A stretch of DNA of 64,000 nucleotides from Qipengyuania seohaensis (GCF_002795865.1 NZ_CP024920.1:1895001-1959000), one strand, 5' to 3'. Positions 1-9,208 are shown, numbered from the stretch's first letter. Numbers and translations: made by a program. The notes: a model not told the origin generated them from the letters alone.

Positions 1-151
1 CGCCCTTCCACGAGCAGACTGTCGTCTTTTGGCTTGGCACGAGTGCGCTTCGAGCGACGGAAGACGGCGGGAAATAATGATTTCCTTCCACGATAAGCGT
101 CTTGTCACTTCGCGCGATTTCCTCGCCATTCCAGCGTGCCGTCACAGTCAT
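1..151 (-). CDS. DUF427 domain protein, N-terminal part (cut by window edge)
   Basis: The minus-strand frame opens with ATG at 151 and runs off the window at base 1, giving about 50 residues. It starts MTVTARWNGEEIARSD and continues through VEGNHYFPP to TVCSWKG. Tryptophan-asparagine-glycine near the start, VEGN.YFP and the closing T.C.WKG are the pattern of the DUF427 fold, a small beta-rich protein of unknown biochemical function. It is divergent from the dipeptidase gene that starts at 228. The C-terminal half is outside the window, so length and completeness cannot be judged. Confidence 0.8.
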   Translation of the reverse strand, partial: MTVTARWNGEEIARSDKTLIVEGNHYFPPSSVARSALVPSQKTTVCSWKG

Positions 152-186
152 CCCTAGATCCTTTCATTCGCGTGTCGTATCGCTAC

Positions 187-212
187 AACAGCCGCCGGAC
201 ACGCCCCGTTCC
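187..212 (-). promoter_or_regulatory. possible EcfG-like promoter for the DUF427 gene
   Basis: Read on the minus strand there is GGAAC (212-208), a 17-nt spacer, then TGTT (190-187). The alphaproteobacterial general-stress sigma factor EcfG prefers GGAAC-N16/17-CGTT, so the -35 matches and the -10 has one mismatch. It lies about 40 bp upstream of the DUF427 start. Weak support; it gains some weight from the better match at 2415-2439. Confidence 0.25.
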
Positions 213-227
213 GAGGAGAGATATTAA

Positions 228-1502
228 ATGATCCGTATCGCCGCAGCATTCTTTCTGACTTCGTGTCTCGCGACCAGTCCGGTCATGGCACAGGACAAGG
301 CCGATGCAGTGGCGGCTGCCGCGCTTGAGGCGGCGCCGGTTTGGGACGGGCACAACGACGTGCCGATCCAGCTGCGAGCCCGGTTCGGTAATCGGATCAA
401 CGATTTCGATTTCAATGACACGCTGGACACCGCCACGGATGGGCGTGCTGCCATGCATAGCGACCTTGTGCGACTTCGCCGCGGCAAGGTCGGTGCGCAG
501 TGGTGGTCCGTCTACGTCAGCGCATCCTTGCCCGAACCCGAAGCAGTGCAGGCAACGATCGAGCAGATTGACGTGACCAAGCGCCTTATCGCGGCCAATT
601 CCGATGCCATGGCGCTCGCACTGACGGCGGACGATGTCGAAGCCGCCATGGCCGAGGGCAAGATCGCTTCTCTGATGGGGATGGAAGGCGGGCATTCGAT
701 CGGCAACAGCCTGGCTGTGCTGCGTCAGATGTACGCGATGGGCGCGCGCTACATGACGCTGACGCACGGACGCACGCTCGACTGGGCCGACAGCGCAACC
801 GACGCACCGCGTCATGGCGGGCTGAATGAATTCGGCATGGACGTAGTGCGCGAAATGAACCGGATCGGCATGCTCGTCGACCTCAGCCACGTCAGCGAAG
901 AGGCAATGCACGACGCTCTGGACGTAGCCGGGGCGCCGGTGATCTTCAGCCATTCTGGCGCACGCGCGGTGACGGGCCATCTGCGCAATGTTCCGGACAG
1001 CGTACTGGCTCGGCTGCCGCAAAACGGCGGGATCGTAATGGTCGTCGCCCTGCCCTGGTTCATTACCGAGGACTTGCGCCAGTACGCTGCCAATCGCGCC
1101 GCCGAACGTGCCCGGCTAGAAGCGCTCTATCCGGGCCTCCCGGACACGGTTGCTGCAGAGCTGGCGCGATGGGAAGCCAACAACCGGCAGCCCGTTTCGA
1201 CGATTTCCGACATGGCCGACCATATCGATCATGTGCGCGAAGTCGCCGGGATCGGCCATATCGGCATTGGAGGCGATTATGACGGAATGCCCACCGGTCC
1301 TGTCGGAATGGAAGACGTCACCGGGTATCCCGCGCTGTTCGCCGAACTGGCGCGGCGCGGCTATTCGCAGGCGGATCTGGAAAAGATCTCCAGCCGCAAC
1401 ATGATGCGGGTGATGCGCGAAGCAGAAGCCCATGCGGGCACTCGCTCGGGTGCGGCCCCTATCGAGTATGCGGCCGGTGCGCCGCGGGCGGCGGAAGACT
1501 GA
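228..1502 (+). CDS. membrane dipeptidase, peptidase family M19, exported
   Basis: A 424-residue zinc dipeptidase of the renal-dipeptidase type, expected to cleave dipeptides in the periplasm. Residues 1-22 form a signal peptide ending VMAQ. The first metal-binding pair is in GHNDVP (His42, Asp44). GMEGGHSIG near residue 150 supplies the bridging glutamate, HSGAR lies near 240, and IGGDYDG near 349 is the usual C-terminal family motif. Length is normal for bacterial M19. The ATG at 228 has GAGGAG nine bases upstream. It stands alone, divergent from the DUF427 gene. Substrate is unknown; some family members cleave beta-lactams or D-amino-acid dipeptides. Confidence 0.9.
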   Translation: MIRIAAAFFLTSCLATSPVMAQDKADAVAAAALEAAPVWDGHNDVPIQLRARFGNRINDFDFNDTLDTATDGRAAMHSDLVRLRRGKVGAQWWSVYVSASLPEPEAVQATIEQIDVTKRLIAANSDAMALALTADDVEAAMAEGKIASLMGMEGGHSIGNSLAVLRQMYAMGARYMTLTHGRTLDWADSATDAPRHGGLNEFGMDVVREMNRIGMLVDLSHVSEEAMHDALDVAGAPVIFSHSGARAVTGHLRNVPDSVLARLPQNGGIVMVVALPWFITEDLRQYAANRAAERARLEALYPGLPDTVAAELARWEANNRQPVSTISDMADHIDHVREVAGIGHIGIGGDYDGMPTGPVGMEDVTGYPALFAELARRGYSQADLEKISSRNMMRVMREAEAHAGTRSGAAPIEYAAGAPRAAED

Positions 1503-1599
1503 CGGCTATTTGCAGGGCTAGCGGCCACGGTTCTTGGGCGATTAGCGCCAGTCGCTGCGATTGATAATGCTGGACAGATCGTCCTGCTTGTCTCCGCCA

Positions 1600-1791
1600 T
1601 CAATTGTCGTCGGCGGTTTCCGGCAAGTCGGAACGATCGGTAGAAGCCATTTCCTCCAGCTCGCTTTCGGACATGCTTTCATACATTCCTATCGATGCGC
1701 CTTGCAGATCGGACTTGTCGGTCTCGCCGCGCTTGGCCGCAAGGGCGGCGCCCGCAGCTTGTTGCTGCGCCTTGGATTTGGCCTTGGGCAT
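1600..1791 (-). CDS. DUF3008 family small protein
   Basis: A 63-residue hydrophilic protein starting MPKAKSKAQQQAAGAAL and continuing AAKRGE, then GASIGMYESMSESELEEMA, ending in an acidic tail. This matches the DUF3008 pattern of short, basic-then-acidic alphaproteobacterial proteins with no assigned activity. It follows the DUF2945 gene by 4 bases and a single-TM protein gene, so the three probably form one transcript from the stress-type promoter at 2415-2439. The role in stress is inferred from context, not from a catalytic motif. It is too short and too polar for an enzyme. Confidence 0.82.
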   Translation of the reverse strand: MPKAKSKAQQQAAGAALAAKRGETDKSDLQGASIGMYESMSESELEEMASTDRSDLPETADDN

Positions 1792-1795
1792 GGGA

Positions 1796-2023
1796 TCAGT
1801 CCTGAGCTTCGAGCTCTGAACCGAGCTTCAGGACTTCGTCGCCGTCTTCCTGCTTGATCAGGTAGGCGGGATTGTCTTCGCTGCCATCGCGCGTGACTTC
1901 GCTGCCTTTAAGAGTGCGGGTGACCTCACGTTCGAACCGGTCCTTGATCTGGCCCTTGCCGGTGCCATTGCCCCAATCCCACTTGACGTACTGATCGGTC
2001 TGGAAACTGTTCGAATTGCTCAT
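1796..2023 (-). CDS. DUF2945 (Tudor-like) small protein
   Basis: A 75-residue protein with YVKWDWGNGTGKGQIKDRF near the N-terminus and NPAYLIKQEDGDEVLKLGSEL at the C-terminus. This is the DUF2945 pattern, a small beta-barrel resembling Tudor/SH3 domains and sometimes named hypervirulence-associated. The barrel could bind a protein or nucleic-acid partner, but none is known. It lies 17 bases downstream of the TM protein gene and 4 bases upstream of the DUF3008 gene on the same strand. Standard ATG start at 2023. Confidence 0.85.
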   Translation of the reverse strand: MSNSNSFQTDQYVKWDWGNGTGKGQIKDRFEREVTRTLKGSEVTRDGSEDNPAYLIKQEDGDEVLKLGSELEAQD

Positions 2024-2040
2024 GAGGTCACCTCGGCTTC

Positions 2041-2370
2041 TTAGTTTTCAATGACTTCGATACCGTCATCATTGGTCGTCTGGTCGTCGTATGGTTCCGA
2101 GGCGACCTGATCGTCACCCAGATCGGTTTTACTTGGCACGCCAACGATGCTGTCGGTGCTGTCACCACCTTCCATCGAGGAAATCTCGCCGCTGACGGTC
2201 GCTTCTTCTTCAATGTCGCCCTGCGTCATCGCCGGGACAATCCAGACGATCGACATCAGGAGGATGGCAAGGATGAGGCCACCGGCCAAAACCCAGCGCA
2301 CGACGCCCTCTTTGGAGCCGCCGCTTACTTCTTCTTCGTCGATGTGGACTTCGTCACCTTCTTTGTGCAC
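2041..2370 (-). CDS. small single-pass membrane protein, unknown function
   Basis: A 109-residue protein with GTG start at 2370, preceded by GGGAG at seven bases. The N-terminus is acidic (HKEGDEVHIDEEE). One strongly hydrophobic helix spans about residues 24-50 (VVRWVLAGGLILAILLMSIVWIV), followed by an acidic, serine- and threonine-rich tail (about 55 residues) that looks disordered. No enzymatic motif is visible. It is the first gene of the stress-type trio and sits directly behind the GGAAC-N16-CGTA promoter. By hydropathy it is an inner-membrane protein; orientation is uncertain. Confidence 0.72.
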   Translation of the reverse strand: MHKEGDEVHIDEEEVSGGSKEGVVRWVLAGGLILAILLMSIVWIVPAMTQGDIEEEATVSGEISSMEGGDSTDSIVGVPSKTDLGDDQVASEPYDDQTTNDDGIEVIEN

Positions 2371-2414
2371 GCGAATACTCCCTGTTTTGCGCGATCCCGC
2401 GTTTCAGGGCTTTC

Positions 2415-2439
2415 TACGGTCAAAGCGGGCTTATGTTCC
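2415..2439 (-). promoter_or_regulatory. EcfG-type general stress promoter (GGAAC-N16-CGTA)
   Basis: On the minus strand GGAAC (2439-2435) is followed by a 16-base spacer and CGTA (2418-2415). This fits the published EcfG/SigT consensus GGAAC-N16/17-CGTT with one change in the last -10 base. It lies in the 76-bp gap between dapD and the single-TM gene and points at the three small genes, whose families commonly occur in stress regulons. The start codon at 2370 is about 45 bases downstream. Confidence 0.6.
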
Positions 2440-2446
2440 GCCCGGA

Positions 2447-3271
2447 TCAGTCGCGCAGGAGGTCGTTGATCCCCGTTTTCTCGCGCGTCTGGGCATCCAC
2501 CGTCTTGACGATGACTGCGCAGGCGAGGCCCGGGCCGCCGTCCTTGCCGGGCATCGAACCGGGGACGACGACCGAGTAGGGCGGAATGTGGCCGCGAATA
2601 ACCTCGCCCGTGTCGCGATAGACGATCTTGGTGGACTGGGTGATGAAAACGCCCATGGCCACGACGCTGCCTTCGCCCACGATCACGCCTTCCACGATTT
2701 CGCTACGCGCGCCGATGAAGCAATTGTCGCCGATGATCGTGGGGTTCGCCTGCATGGGCTCAAGCACGCCGCCGATGCCTGCACCTGCCGAGATATGACA
2801 GTTCTCGCCGATCTGCGCGCAGCTGCCGATGCTGGCCCAGGTGTCGACCATCGTGCCTTTTCCGACATAGGCACCGATATTGACGAAGCTGGGCATGAGC
2901 ACGCAGCCCGGCGCGATATAGGAGCCTTCACGGGCGATGGCGCCGGGCACGACGCGGAAGCCAGCCTCGCGGAAACTGGCCTCGTCCCAACCGGCGAACT
3001 TGCTGGGGACCTTGTCGAACGCCGGATGACCCGCGCTGCCGCCTTCCATCACGACATTGTCGTTCAGGCGGAAGGACAAAAGAACCGCCTTCTTGAGCCA
3101 CTGGTTGACCGTCCAGCCACCTTTCCCGTCGGGTTCGGCCACGCGGCCTTCACCGCTGTCGAGCAGGGCCAGACCGGCCTCCACCGCTTCGCGAACGTCG
3201 GCACTCTGCGGGGTGACGTTGGCGCGGTCTTCCCACGCGGCTTCGATGCGTCTTTCGAGGTCGGCGCTCAT
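2447..3271 (-). CDS. dapD: 2,3,4,5-tetrahydropyridine-2,6-dicarboxylate N-succinyltransferase
   Basis: A 274-residue DapD, transferring succinyl from succinyl-CoA to tetrahydrodipicolinate in the succinylase branch of lysine and meso-diaminopimelate synthesis. The N-terminal third is helical ([16 protein letters not shown]). The middle is a left-handed beta-helix of hexapeptide repeats ([53 protein letters not shown]). Length equals the family norm. GGAGAC lies upstream of the ATG. It sits downstream of the APH-ADH-ACAD genes by 48 bases but has no functional link to them. Cytoplasmic trimer by family. Confidence 0.96.
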   Translation of the reverse strand: MSADLERRIEAAWEDRANVTPQSADVREAVEAGLALLDSGEGRVAEPDGKGGWTVNQWLKKAVLLSFRLNDNVVMEGGSAGHPAFDKVPSKFAGWDEASFREAGFRVVPGAIAREGSYIAPGCVLMPSFVNIGAYVGKGTMVDTWASIGSCAQIGENCHISAGAGIGGVLEPMQANPTIIGDNCFIGARSEIVEGVIVGEGSVVAMGVFITQSTKIVYRDTGEVIRGHIPPYSVVVPGSMPGKDGGPGLACAVIVKTVDAQTREKTGINDLLRD

Positions 3272-3319
3272 GCTGGTCTCCGTATAGATTTCGGAGAGGT
3301 CGTTAGCAGCGTTCCCGCG

Positions 3320-4405
3320 CTAGTCCATCCCTGCGGCCACGGCGAAGTCATAGGCACGGTCGACCAGCGGTCCGACCCTCTCGCTCATCGCCTTGGCGTG
3401 GGCACTGGATGCGGTGCCGTCGATGACCCGCTTCTTGATGCCCTGCATGATCCCGGCGAGCCGGAACAAATTGTAGGCGAAATACCAGTCCATCGGCGGG
3501 ACAGGATAACCGGTCCGCGCGACATAGCGATCTACCGCTTCCTGCTGCGTGGGGATGCCGAGTTCCTCGAGGTCGAGGCCCAGGACACCCGCGCGCCCGT
3601 CTGCGGGGTTATGCCAGTTGAGCATCAGATAGCTGAAGTCCGCGATGGGATCGCCCAGCGTCGACAACTCCCAGTCGAGCACGGCAAGAACCTTGTTCTC
3701 GTCTTTCTCGAAAATGAGGTTGTCGAGCCGGTAGTCGCCATGGACCACGCTGCTCTCGTGCTGCGGAGGGATGGTCTGCGGCAGCCATTCAATCAGCCGC
3801 TCCATCTTGGGCATGTGTTCGGTTTCGGACAGCTTGTACTGCTTCGACCAGCGGGCGATCTGGCGCGCGCAATAGTCGGTCGGCTTGCCGTAATCGCCAA
3901 GGCCGATTTCATCGGGCTTGCGCAGGTGGATTTCCGCCATCGTATCGATCATGGCGTTGTAGATCGCGCGCCTGTCGGCAGGATCGACGTCGGGCAGGGC
4001 GCCGTTCCACAAGGACCGACCGTCGGCGAGGCCCATGACGAAGAACTTCGATCCGATCACATCCGGGTCTTCGCAAAGGCCATAAGTTTTCGGCACCGGA
4101 AATCCGGTCGGACCGAGAGCGTGCATGGCCTTGTATTCGCGGTCCACGGCATGCGCGCTCGGCAGCAGTTTGCCGAAGGGCTGGCGGCGCAGGACGTAGG
4201 ATCGAGAGGGCGTGTCGATCCGGTAGGTCGGGTTTGACTGGCCGCCCTTGAACTTCGAATAGGAGATCGGCCCCTCGAAGCCTTCGACATTGGCGTCGAA
4301 CCACGCAGTCAGCTTGTCCATGTCCAACTGGTCGCGTTCGGGCACTTCGATAGTGCCGACCATTTCCTTGTCGAAATCGATTTCTGGCATGCCGGTTTCG
4401 CTCAT
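3320..4405 (-). CDS. APH-fold phosphotransferase family protein (ACAD10/11-like kinase)
   Basis: A 361-residue kinase-fold protein of the aminoglycoside-phosphotransferase superfamily, subgroup linked to acyl-CoA metabolism. VVHGDYRLDNLIF near residue 218 is the catalytic loop (Asp as base, Asn for metal) and VLDWELSTLGDP near 246 carries the metal-binding Asp. GQSNPTYRI near the N-terminus corresponds to the nucleotide-binding region. Its ATG overlaps the stop of the alcohol dehydrogenase gene (ATGA), and an ACAD gene lies upstream in the same run. By analogy with ACAD10/ACAD11 it may phosphorylate a hydroxyacyl-CoA, but the substrate cannot be read from sequence. Antibiotic resistance is unlikely in this context. 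Confidence 0.85.
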   Translation of the reverse strand: MSETGMPEIDFDKEMVGTIEVPERDQLDMDKLTAWFDANVEGFEGPISYSKFKGGQSNPTYRIDTPSRSYVLRRQPFGKLLPSAHAVDREYKAMHALGPTGFPVPKTYGLCEDPDVIGSKFFVMGLADGRSLWNGALPDVDPADRRAIYNAMIDTMAEIHLRKPDEIGLGDYGKPTDYCARQIARWSKQYKLSETEHMPKMERLIEWLPQTIPPQHESSVVHGDYRLDNLIFEKDENKVLAVLDWELSTLGDPIADFSYLMLNWHNPADGRAGVLGLDLEELGIPTQQEAVDRYVARTGYPVPPMDWYFAYNLFRLAGIMQGIKKRVIDGTASSAHAKAMSERVGPLVDRAYDFAVAAGMD

Positions 4406-5493
4406 CAGTCGAACACCACCACGCTGCGCGCCGAATGTCCGGCCTTCATCTTTTCGAACCCGTCGTTAATCTTCTCCAGAGGAATTCGCTCGGCGATGAT
4501 CGTGTCGAGATCGAGCAGGCCGCGCATGTAAAAATCGACGAGGCGCGGCAGGTCGACCGGGAAGTGGTTCATGCCCATGATCGCGCCCTGCAGCTTCTTG
4601 CCCGACAGCAGATCCATGGCCCCGAGCCCGACTTTGCAATCGAGCGGCATCATGCCAAGAATCGTCGCCGTACCGCCGCGGCGCAGCAGCTTTACCGCGA
4701 GGTCGGCGGAAGCTTGCCTGCCTACCGCCTCGATCGCGTGATGCACGCCGCCGCCGGTCAGTTTCATGACCTGTTCGACGGCATCGTCCGCCATGGCATC
4801 GATTGCGTGGGTCGCGCCGAGCACCTTGGCCAGTTCGCGTTTTTCCGGAATGGGATCGAGCGCGATGACCTTGCCGGCGCCTGCGATTTTCGCAGCATTG
4901 ATCGTCGCCAGGCCGACCCCGCCGCAGCCAACGACAGCGACCGCTTCGCCGGGTACGACCGAACAGGCGTTGAAGATCGCACCGGCACCCGTCGTCACCG
5001 CGCAGCCGATAATGGCAGCGCGGTCCAGCGGCATGTCCTTGTCGATCGCGACGCATGCATTCTCGTGGATCAGCATCTGTTCGCAGAATGCGGACAGGTT
5101 GAGCATCTGCGCCACTGGCCCACTGCCGTCAGCGCGCATGATGCGCGGCGCTGCGGTCTGGCTGCGACGCGTGTCGGCGCCCATGCACAGCGCCATGCGG
5201 CCGGTCACGCAGAACTCGCAGTGACCGCAGAATGCCGACAGGCAAGACACGACGTGATCGCCCGGTTTGACGGTCTTCACTTCGCTTCCGACCGCGCGCA
5301 CCACGCCGGCTGCCTCGTGGCCGGGAATGGCCGGCAGCGGGTGCGGGTAGGAGCCTTCGATGAAGTGCAGGTCCGAATGGCACAGGCCGCACGCCTTGGT
5401 GTCGATCAGCACTTCATGCGGGGCCGGATCGGCGAGTTCTACCTCGCCGATCGTCAGGCCGCCGACCTGTTCGAGAATTGCCGCCTTTGCCAT
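4405..5493 (-). CDS. zinc-dependent alcohol dehydrogenase (MDR family)
   Basis: A 362-residue medium-chain dehydrogenase. Catalytic zinc ligands are visible at Cys38 (CGLCHSD) and His59-Glu60 (GHE). The structural zinc site is Cys89, Cys92, Cys95 and Cys103, the classical 3-3-8 spacing. A Rossmann glycine motif VVGCGGVGLA lies near residue 190. The family oxidises an alcohol to an aldehyde with NAD(P). Start overlaps the stop of the ACAD upstream, and its own stop overlaps the APH-like gene, so the three are translationally coupled. Together they suggest oxidation of an alcohol to an acyl-CoA chain; the substrate is unknown. Confidence 0.9.
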   Translation of the reverse strand: MAKAAILEQVGGLTIGEVELADPAPHEVLIDTKACGLCHSDLHFIEGSYPHPLPAIPGHEAAGVVRAVGSEVKTVKPGDHVVSCLSAFCGHCEFCVTGRMALCMGADTRRSQTAAPRIMRADGSGPVAQMLNLSAFCEQMLIHENACVAIDKDMPLDRAAIIGCAVTTGAGAIFNACSVVPGEAVAVVGCGGVGLATINAAKIAGAGKVIALDPIPEKRELAKVLGATHAIDAMADDAVEQVMKLTGGGVHHAIEAVGRQASADLAVKLLRRGGTATILGMMPLDCKVGLGAMDLLSGKKLQGAIMGMNHFPVDLPRLVDFYMRGLLDLDTIIAERIPLEKINDGFEKMKAGHSARSVVVFD

Positions 5494-6839
5494 TACCGCG
5501 TCGCTCCTACGTCGCCCGAGCTGAAGCCTGCAGCGGCGCTGCCGGCGCTTGCCGAATGCGCATTGCCGCCACGAAGCGCGTTGGAAGTGGGGCCTTCCTT
5601 CGGCATGTGCTTGGCGAATTCCATGCGCGCGATCGAGCGTGCGTGAACCTCGTCCGGCCCGTCTGCCAGACGCAGGGTGCGTTGGTGGGCATAAGCGTTG
5701 GCGAGGCCGTAATCGTCGGACACACCGCCGCCACCATGGGCCTGGATCGCATCGTCGATGATCTTGAGCGCCATGTTCGGAGCCTGCACCTTGATCATGG
5801 CGATTTCCTGCTTGGCTGACTTGTTGCCGACCTTGTCCATCATGTCGGCGGCCTTGAGACAGAGCAGGCGGGTCATGTCGATGTCGATACGGGCACGCGC
5901 GACACGCTCTTCCCAGACCGAATGTTTGTAGATCGGCTTGCCGAAAGCCTCACGCTCCTGAAGGCGCTGGCACATCTTGGCCAGCGCTTCCTCGGCAACG
6001 CCGATGGTGCGCATGCAGTGGTGGATGCGGCCCGGGCCGAGGCGGCCCTGCGCGATCTCGAAGCCGCGGCCTTCGCCCAGCAGCATGTTCGTGACCGGTA
6101 CGCGCACATCCTTGAGTTCGACTTCCATGTGGCCGTGCGGGGCGTCGTCATAACCGAAAACCGGAAGGTGGCGCAGGATCTTCACACCCGGTGCGTCCAT
6201 CGGCATCAGGATCATCGATTGCTGCGCGTGGCGCTTTGCTTCGAAATCGGTCTTGCCCATTACGATGGCGACCTTGCAACGCGGATCGCCCACGCCCGAG
6301 GACCACCACTTGCGCCCGTTGATGACATATTCGTCGCCATCACGCTCGATGCGGGTCTCGATGTTCGTCGCGTCGGAGCTGGCGGTGAACGGTTCCGTCA
6401 TGAGGAAGGCCGAACGGATGCGACCGTTCATCAGCGGCTCAAGCCATTCTTCCTTCTGTTCGCGCGTGCCATAGCGAAAGAACACTTCCATGTTGCCAGT
6501 ATCGGGCGCCGAGCAGTTGAACACTTCCGAAGCGAAACCGATGCGGCCCATTTCCTCGGCGCAAAGCGCATATTCGAGGTTGGTGAGGCCAGGGCCTTCG
6601 AAATCGAAGGTTTCATCGACATGGTGGTGGCTGTCATTGCGCGGCGGCATGAACAGGTTCCAGATGCCCTGGTCCTTGGCCTTGGCTTTCAGGTCCTCGA
6701 CCACCTGGATGACTTTCCAGCGATCGCCTTCCGCGTCCTGCGCCTTGTAGGTGGGGACAGCCGGGCGGACATGGTCCTCGATGAAGTTCCTCACCCGGTC
6801 GCGCCAGTAAACTTGCCTCTCAGTGGGTTCGAAATCCAT
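5493..6839 (-). CDS. acyl-CoA dehydrogenase
   Basis: A 448-residue FAD acyl-CoA dehydrogenase. [19 protein letters not shown] and [14 protein letters not shown] are the FAD/substrate-loop motifs of the middle beta domain. [20 protein letters not shown] and [20 protein letters not shown] form the C-terminal helical domain. It is about 50 residues longer than the usual 380-400, with a low-complexity serine/alanine/glycine tail. GAGGAC precedes the ATG. The DGPDEVH version of the active-site segment is typical of the long ACADs found next to APH-like kinases (ACAD10/11 group), which agrees with its neighbours. Confidence 0.93.
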   Translation of the reverse strand: MDFEPTERQVYWRDRVRNFIEDHVRPAVPTYKAQDAEGDRWKVIQVVEDLKAKAKDQGIWNLFMPPRNDSHHHVDETFDFEGPGLTNLEYALCAEEMGRIGFASEVFNCSAPDTGNMEVFFRYGTREQKEEWLEPLMNGRIRSAFLMTEPFTASSDATNIETRIERDGDEYVINGRKWWSSGVGDPRCKVAIVMGKTDFEAKRHAQQSMILMPMDAPGVKILRHLPVFGYDDAPHGHMEVELKDVRVPVTNMLLGEGRGFEIAQGRLGPGRIHHCMRTIGVAEEALAKMCQRLQEREAFGKPIYKHSVWEERVARARIDIDMTRLLCLKAADMMDKVGNKSAKQEIAMIKVQAPNMALKIIDDAIQAHGGGGVSDDYGLANAYAHQRTLRLADGPDEVHARSIARMEFAKHMPKEGPTSNALRGGNAHSASAGSAAAGFSSGDVGATR

Positions 6840-6911
6840 CGTAATGTCCTCTCATCAAATAAGTTGCGTTGCGAAACTGGCAGAGCGAGCCAGCCGCGCC
6901 AAGGGGGTAAT

Positions 6912-8348
6912 TCACGGAACCGAAGTGCCCGCGTCGATATCTCCGCGCGCCACGGCATCCAATGCGGCGATGCGCGCTTCGTGCTGGGCACGGTCAATCG
7001 GGAAGCGGCCGAGCCAATAGGCGGCGACGAGCGCCAGCACGATCATTGCGCCTCCGTAGAGCAGCAGCATTTCGCTTAGCACTTCGAACGAAACCGAGCC
7101 CGGGCGCGCGTTTTCGGGCATTTGCGCGGCGCTGATGATCTGGCCGGTAAGCAGGATGCCGACGCCGGTCGCGCATTTCTGGACGAACCAGTTGCCTGCG
7201 TAAAAGCTGCCTTCCGCACGGCGCCCGGTCCGCTCTTCGTACGCTTCCACGATTTCGGCGATCATCGAGGATCCCGAAATCATCACGACGATGCCGAACA
7301 GGTTCGCGAAGACCAGGAAGGCGAAGACCAGTGTGGTCGACAGGACCGTGCCCGGCTCCGGCCAGAAGCCGAGCAGAAACAGCGTGTAAGGCGTGAGGCC
7401 GAGAACCATCGAGGTGATCGAGCCGATGACGGCGCTTTTCGGCTTGCCCCAGTCGCGGTGCATGGGGCCGACGACGAAGAACATCATCACGACGCTGACG
7501 AATAACACGATGGGGTAGATGATCAACTCGACCCGGTCGAACTGCCAGACAAACAGGTTGACGTAGTTCGTGATCGAAAAGGTCATGCCCTGGCTGACGT
7601 AGGCGGCCAGACCTCCGGCGACGAAGATGAGGAAAGCGCGCTCGGAGAAAGCATCTCGGATCTCGTCGAAACTGCCCTTGATGCTGAATGGCTCGGGGCG
7701 CTTTTCCGGCAGCTTGGCGACGAGATAGTGCTGGCCGAGGGCAGAGCCGACAACCGAAACGAACATCAGCCCGGCCCCGAACAGGCCGAACATGCTGTAT
7801 CCGCCTGCCTGCAACATTCCGTCCTGCCCCGGCATGAAGACCGTGTAGGCGAGTAGCATCATGATAATGCCGCCGATCCATCCCGAAAGGTAACGATAGC
7901 GGAAAAGCGTGGTGCGCTCGTCGTAATCGGCGGTGATCTCCGGCACGAGACTGACCGAGGGGACCTCGCAGGCCGACAAGAGCACGCGCACGACGACCGC
8001 GATACCGAGCAATTCCCAGAAGCTGGGCGTGCCGTCGATGACGGGGTTCCACAGCACAGCCCACGCCAGCGCCAATGGAAGTGCGGCGGTATAGAGCCAG
8101 GGTAGCCTCCTGCCCCAACGAGTATAGGTACGGTCGGACAGGTTCCCGAGGATCGGGTCGATCACGGCGTCGAACAGCAGCGCAGCGCCGAGGGCCAGGC
8201 TGACCATGCCGGCGTCCATGCCGAGAACCTGATTGTAGAAAATCAGCAGGAAAAAGCTGAACCCGCTGTCCTTCACGCCGAATGCGACGGCACCGAAGCC
8301 GTGAATGAATTTCAGCCGTTGGGGCAGGGGGCCGTCGACGAACGCCAT
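6912..8348 (-). CDS. MFS transporter, GPH (glycoside-pentoside-hexuronide) type
   Basis: A 478-residue membrane protein with about twelve hydrophobic segments. DPILGNLSDRTYTRWGRRLPW near residue 65 is the loop 2-3 signature of GPH cation symporters (D.P..G..SDRT...GRRRPW). VPEITADYDERTTLFRYR follows at about 135. Family members import sugars, glycosides or other small organic solutes with H+ or Na+. Its start overlaps the stop of the SDR gene at 8348, so uptake and first oxidation may be co-expressed. The cluster is for acyl-CoA catabolism, so a non-sugar substrate such as a steroid- or terpenoid-like compound is possible. Confidence 0.85.
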   Translation of the reverse strand: MAFVDGPLPQRLKFIHGFGAVAFGVKDSGFSFFLLIFYNQVLGMDAGMVSLALGAALLFDAVIDPILGNLSDRTYTRWGRRLPWLYTAALPLALAWAVLWNPVIDGTPSFWELLGIAVVVRVLLSACEVPSVSLVPEITADYDERTTLFRYRYLSGWIGGIIMMLLAYTVFMPGQDGMLQAGGYSMFGLFGAGLMFVSVVGSALGQHYLVAKLPEKRPEPFSIKGSFDEIRDAFSERAFLIFVAGGLAAYVSQGMTFSITNYVNLFVWQFDRVELIIYPIVLFVSVVMMFFVVGPMHRDWGKPKSAVIGSITSMVLGLTPYTLFLLGFWPEPGTVLSTTLVFAFLVFANLFGIVVMISGSSMIAEIVEAYEERTGRRAEGSFYAGNWFVQKCATGVGILLTGQIISAAQMPENARPGSVSFEVLSEMLLLYGGAMIVLALVAAYWLGRFPIDRAQHEARIAALDAVARGDIDAGTSVP

Positions 8349-9208
8349 CAGTTCGTGCGCCCCTCCGCTTCTATGGCTTCGAGCGCTTCGAACATGCCCG
8401 GCGTTTCCGGGTCCCAGCTATGCCGCGGGCCGAGCGTTATCCCGCCATCCACGACGATGGACGCGCCGGTGATGAACTCTGCCGCCTCGCTCGCCAGGAA
8501 TGCCACGGTGCCTGCGATATCGCGCGGCTGGCCGCCGCGCGCGACTGGCTGAGCATTGGAGGACATCTGGGCGATGACCTGCTTGGCCATACGCTCCGCC
8601 TCGCCGGTAAATTCGAGCGAGCTGGTAAAGATATTGGTGTTGATGAAGCCGGGCTGGACAGCGTTCACCCTGATGCCGAATTGGGCCAGATCTGTGGCCG
8701 CGCACTTCGTAAGGTGGAGCACGCCTGCCTTTGCAACAGCATAGGCAGTGGGCGAATAGCCCGGGCCCACTGCCGCAACGCTCGACACATTGACGATGTT
8801 GGCGCCCTTGCGGCCCTTCATGTGAGGGACTGCATAGCGGATGCCCATGGCGACCGATCGCATCAGGAGATCGAAGGTGCGGTCCCATTCATCGGGCTCG
8901 ATCTCGTCGATCGGTGCGCGTGCGCCGCCAGCGCCTGCGTTGTTGAAAACGACATCGATCCCGCCTGTCTCGGCTGCGGCGTGATCCATCAGAGCCTTTA
9001 TGTCGGAAGGATCGCACACATCGCAGCGCACGAAGCGGATGTCGTCGGGGCTGCCGGAGACGAGCTCCGCTCCGCCGTCCTCGTCGATATCCGACGCGAA
9101 AACGATCGCACCTTCGCTGGCGAACAGGCGCGCAGCGTCAGCCCCGATGCCCGATGCGGCGCCGGTAATCACAACGGTCTTACCCGAGAATCGACGGGAC
9201 TCGGCCAT
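8348..9208 (-). CDS. SDR family oxidoreductase
   Basis: A 286-residue classical short-chain dehydrogenase. The cofactor motif TGAASGIG is at residues 15-22, NNAGAGG near 90, and the Ser-Tyr-Lys triad is in NVSSVAAVGPGYSPTAYAVAKAG (Tyr and Lys four apart near 157-161). SDIDEDGG after beta-2 suggests NAD rather than NADP. First gene of the minus-strand run SDR-MFS; GGAGAG precedes the ATG. It is divergent from the ACAD pair at 9388. It probably interconverts a secondary alcohol and ketone in the same catabolic route; substrate unknown. Confidence 0.9.
   Translation of the reverse strand: MAESRRFSGKTVVITGAASGIGADAARLFASEGAIVFASDIDEDGGAELVSGSPDDIRFVRCDVCDPSDIKALMDHAAAETGGIDVVFNNAGAGGARAPIDEIEPDEWDRTFDLLMRSVAMGIRYAVPHMKGRKGANIVNVSSVAAVGPGYSPTAYAVAKAGVLHLTKCAATDLAQFGIRVNAVQPGFINTNIFTSSLEFTGEAERMAKQVIAQMSSNAQPVARGGQPRDIAGTVAFLASEAAEFITGASIVVDGGITLGPRHSWDPETPGMFEALEAIEAEGRTN

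Noticed and set aside
2147-4237. Long plus-strand open frame (696 codons) opposite dapD and the APH-fold gene
   Set aside because: Mirror of high-GC codons of two well-recognised minus-strand genes; its residues are those of reversed coding sequence and no domain appears.
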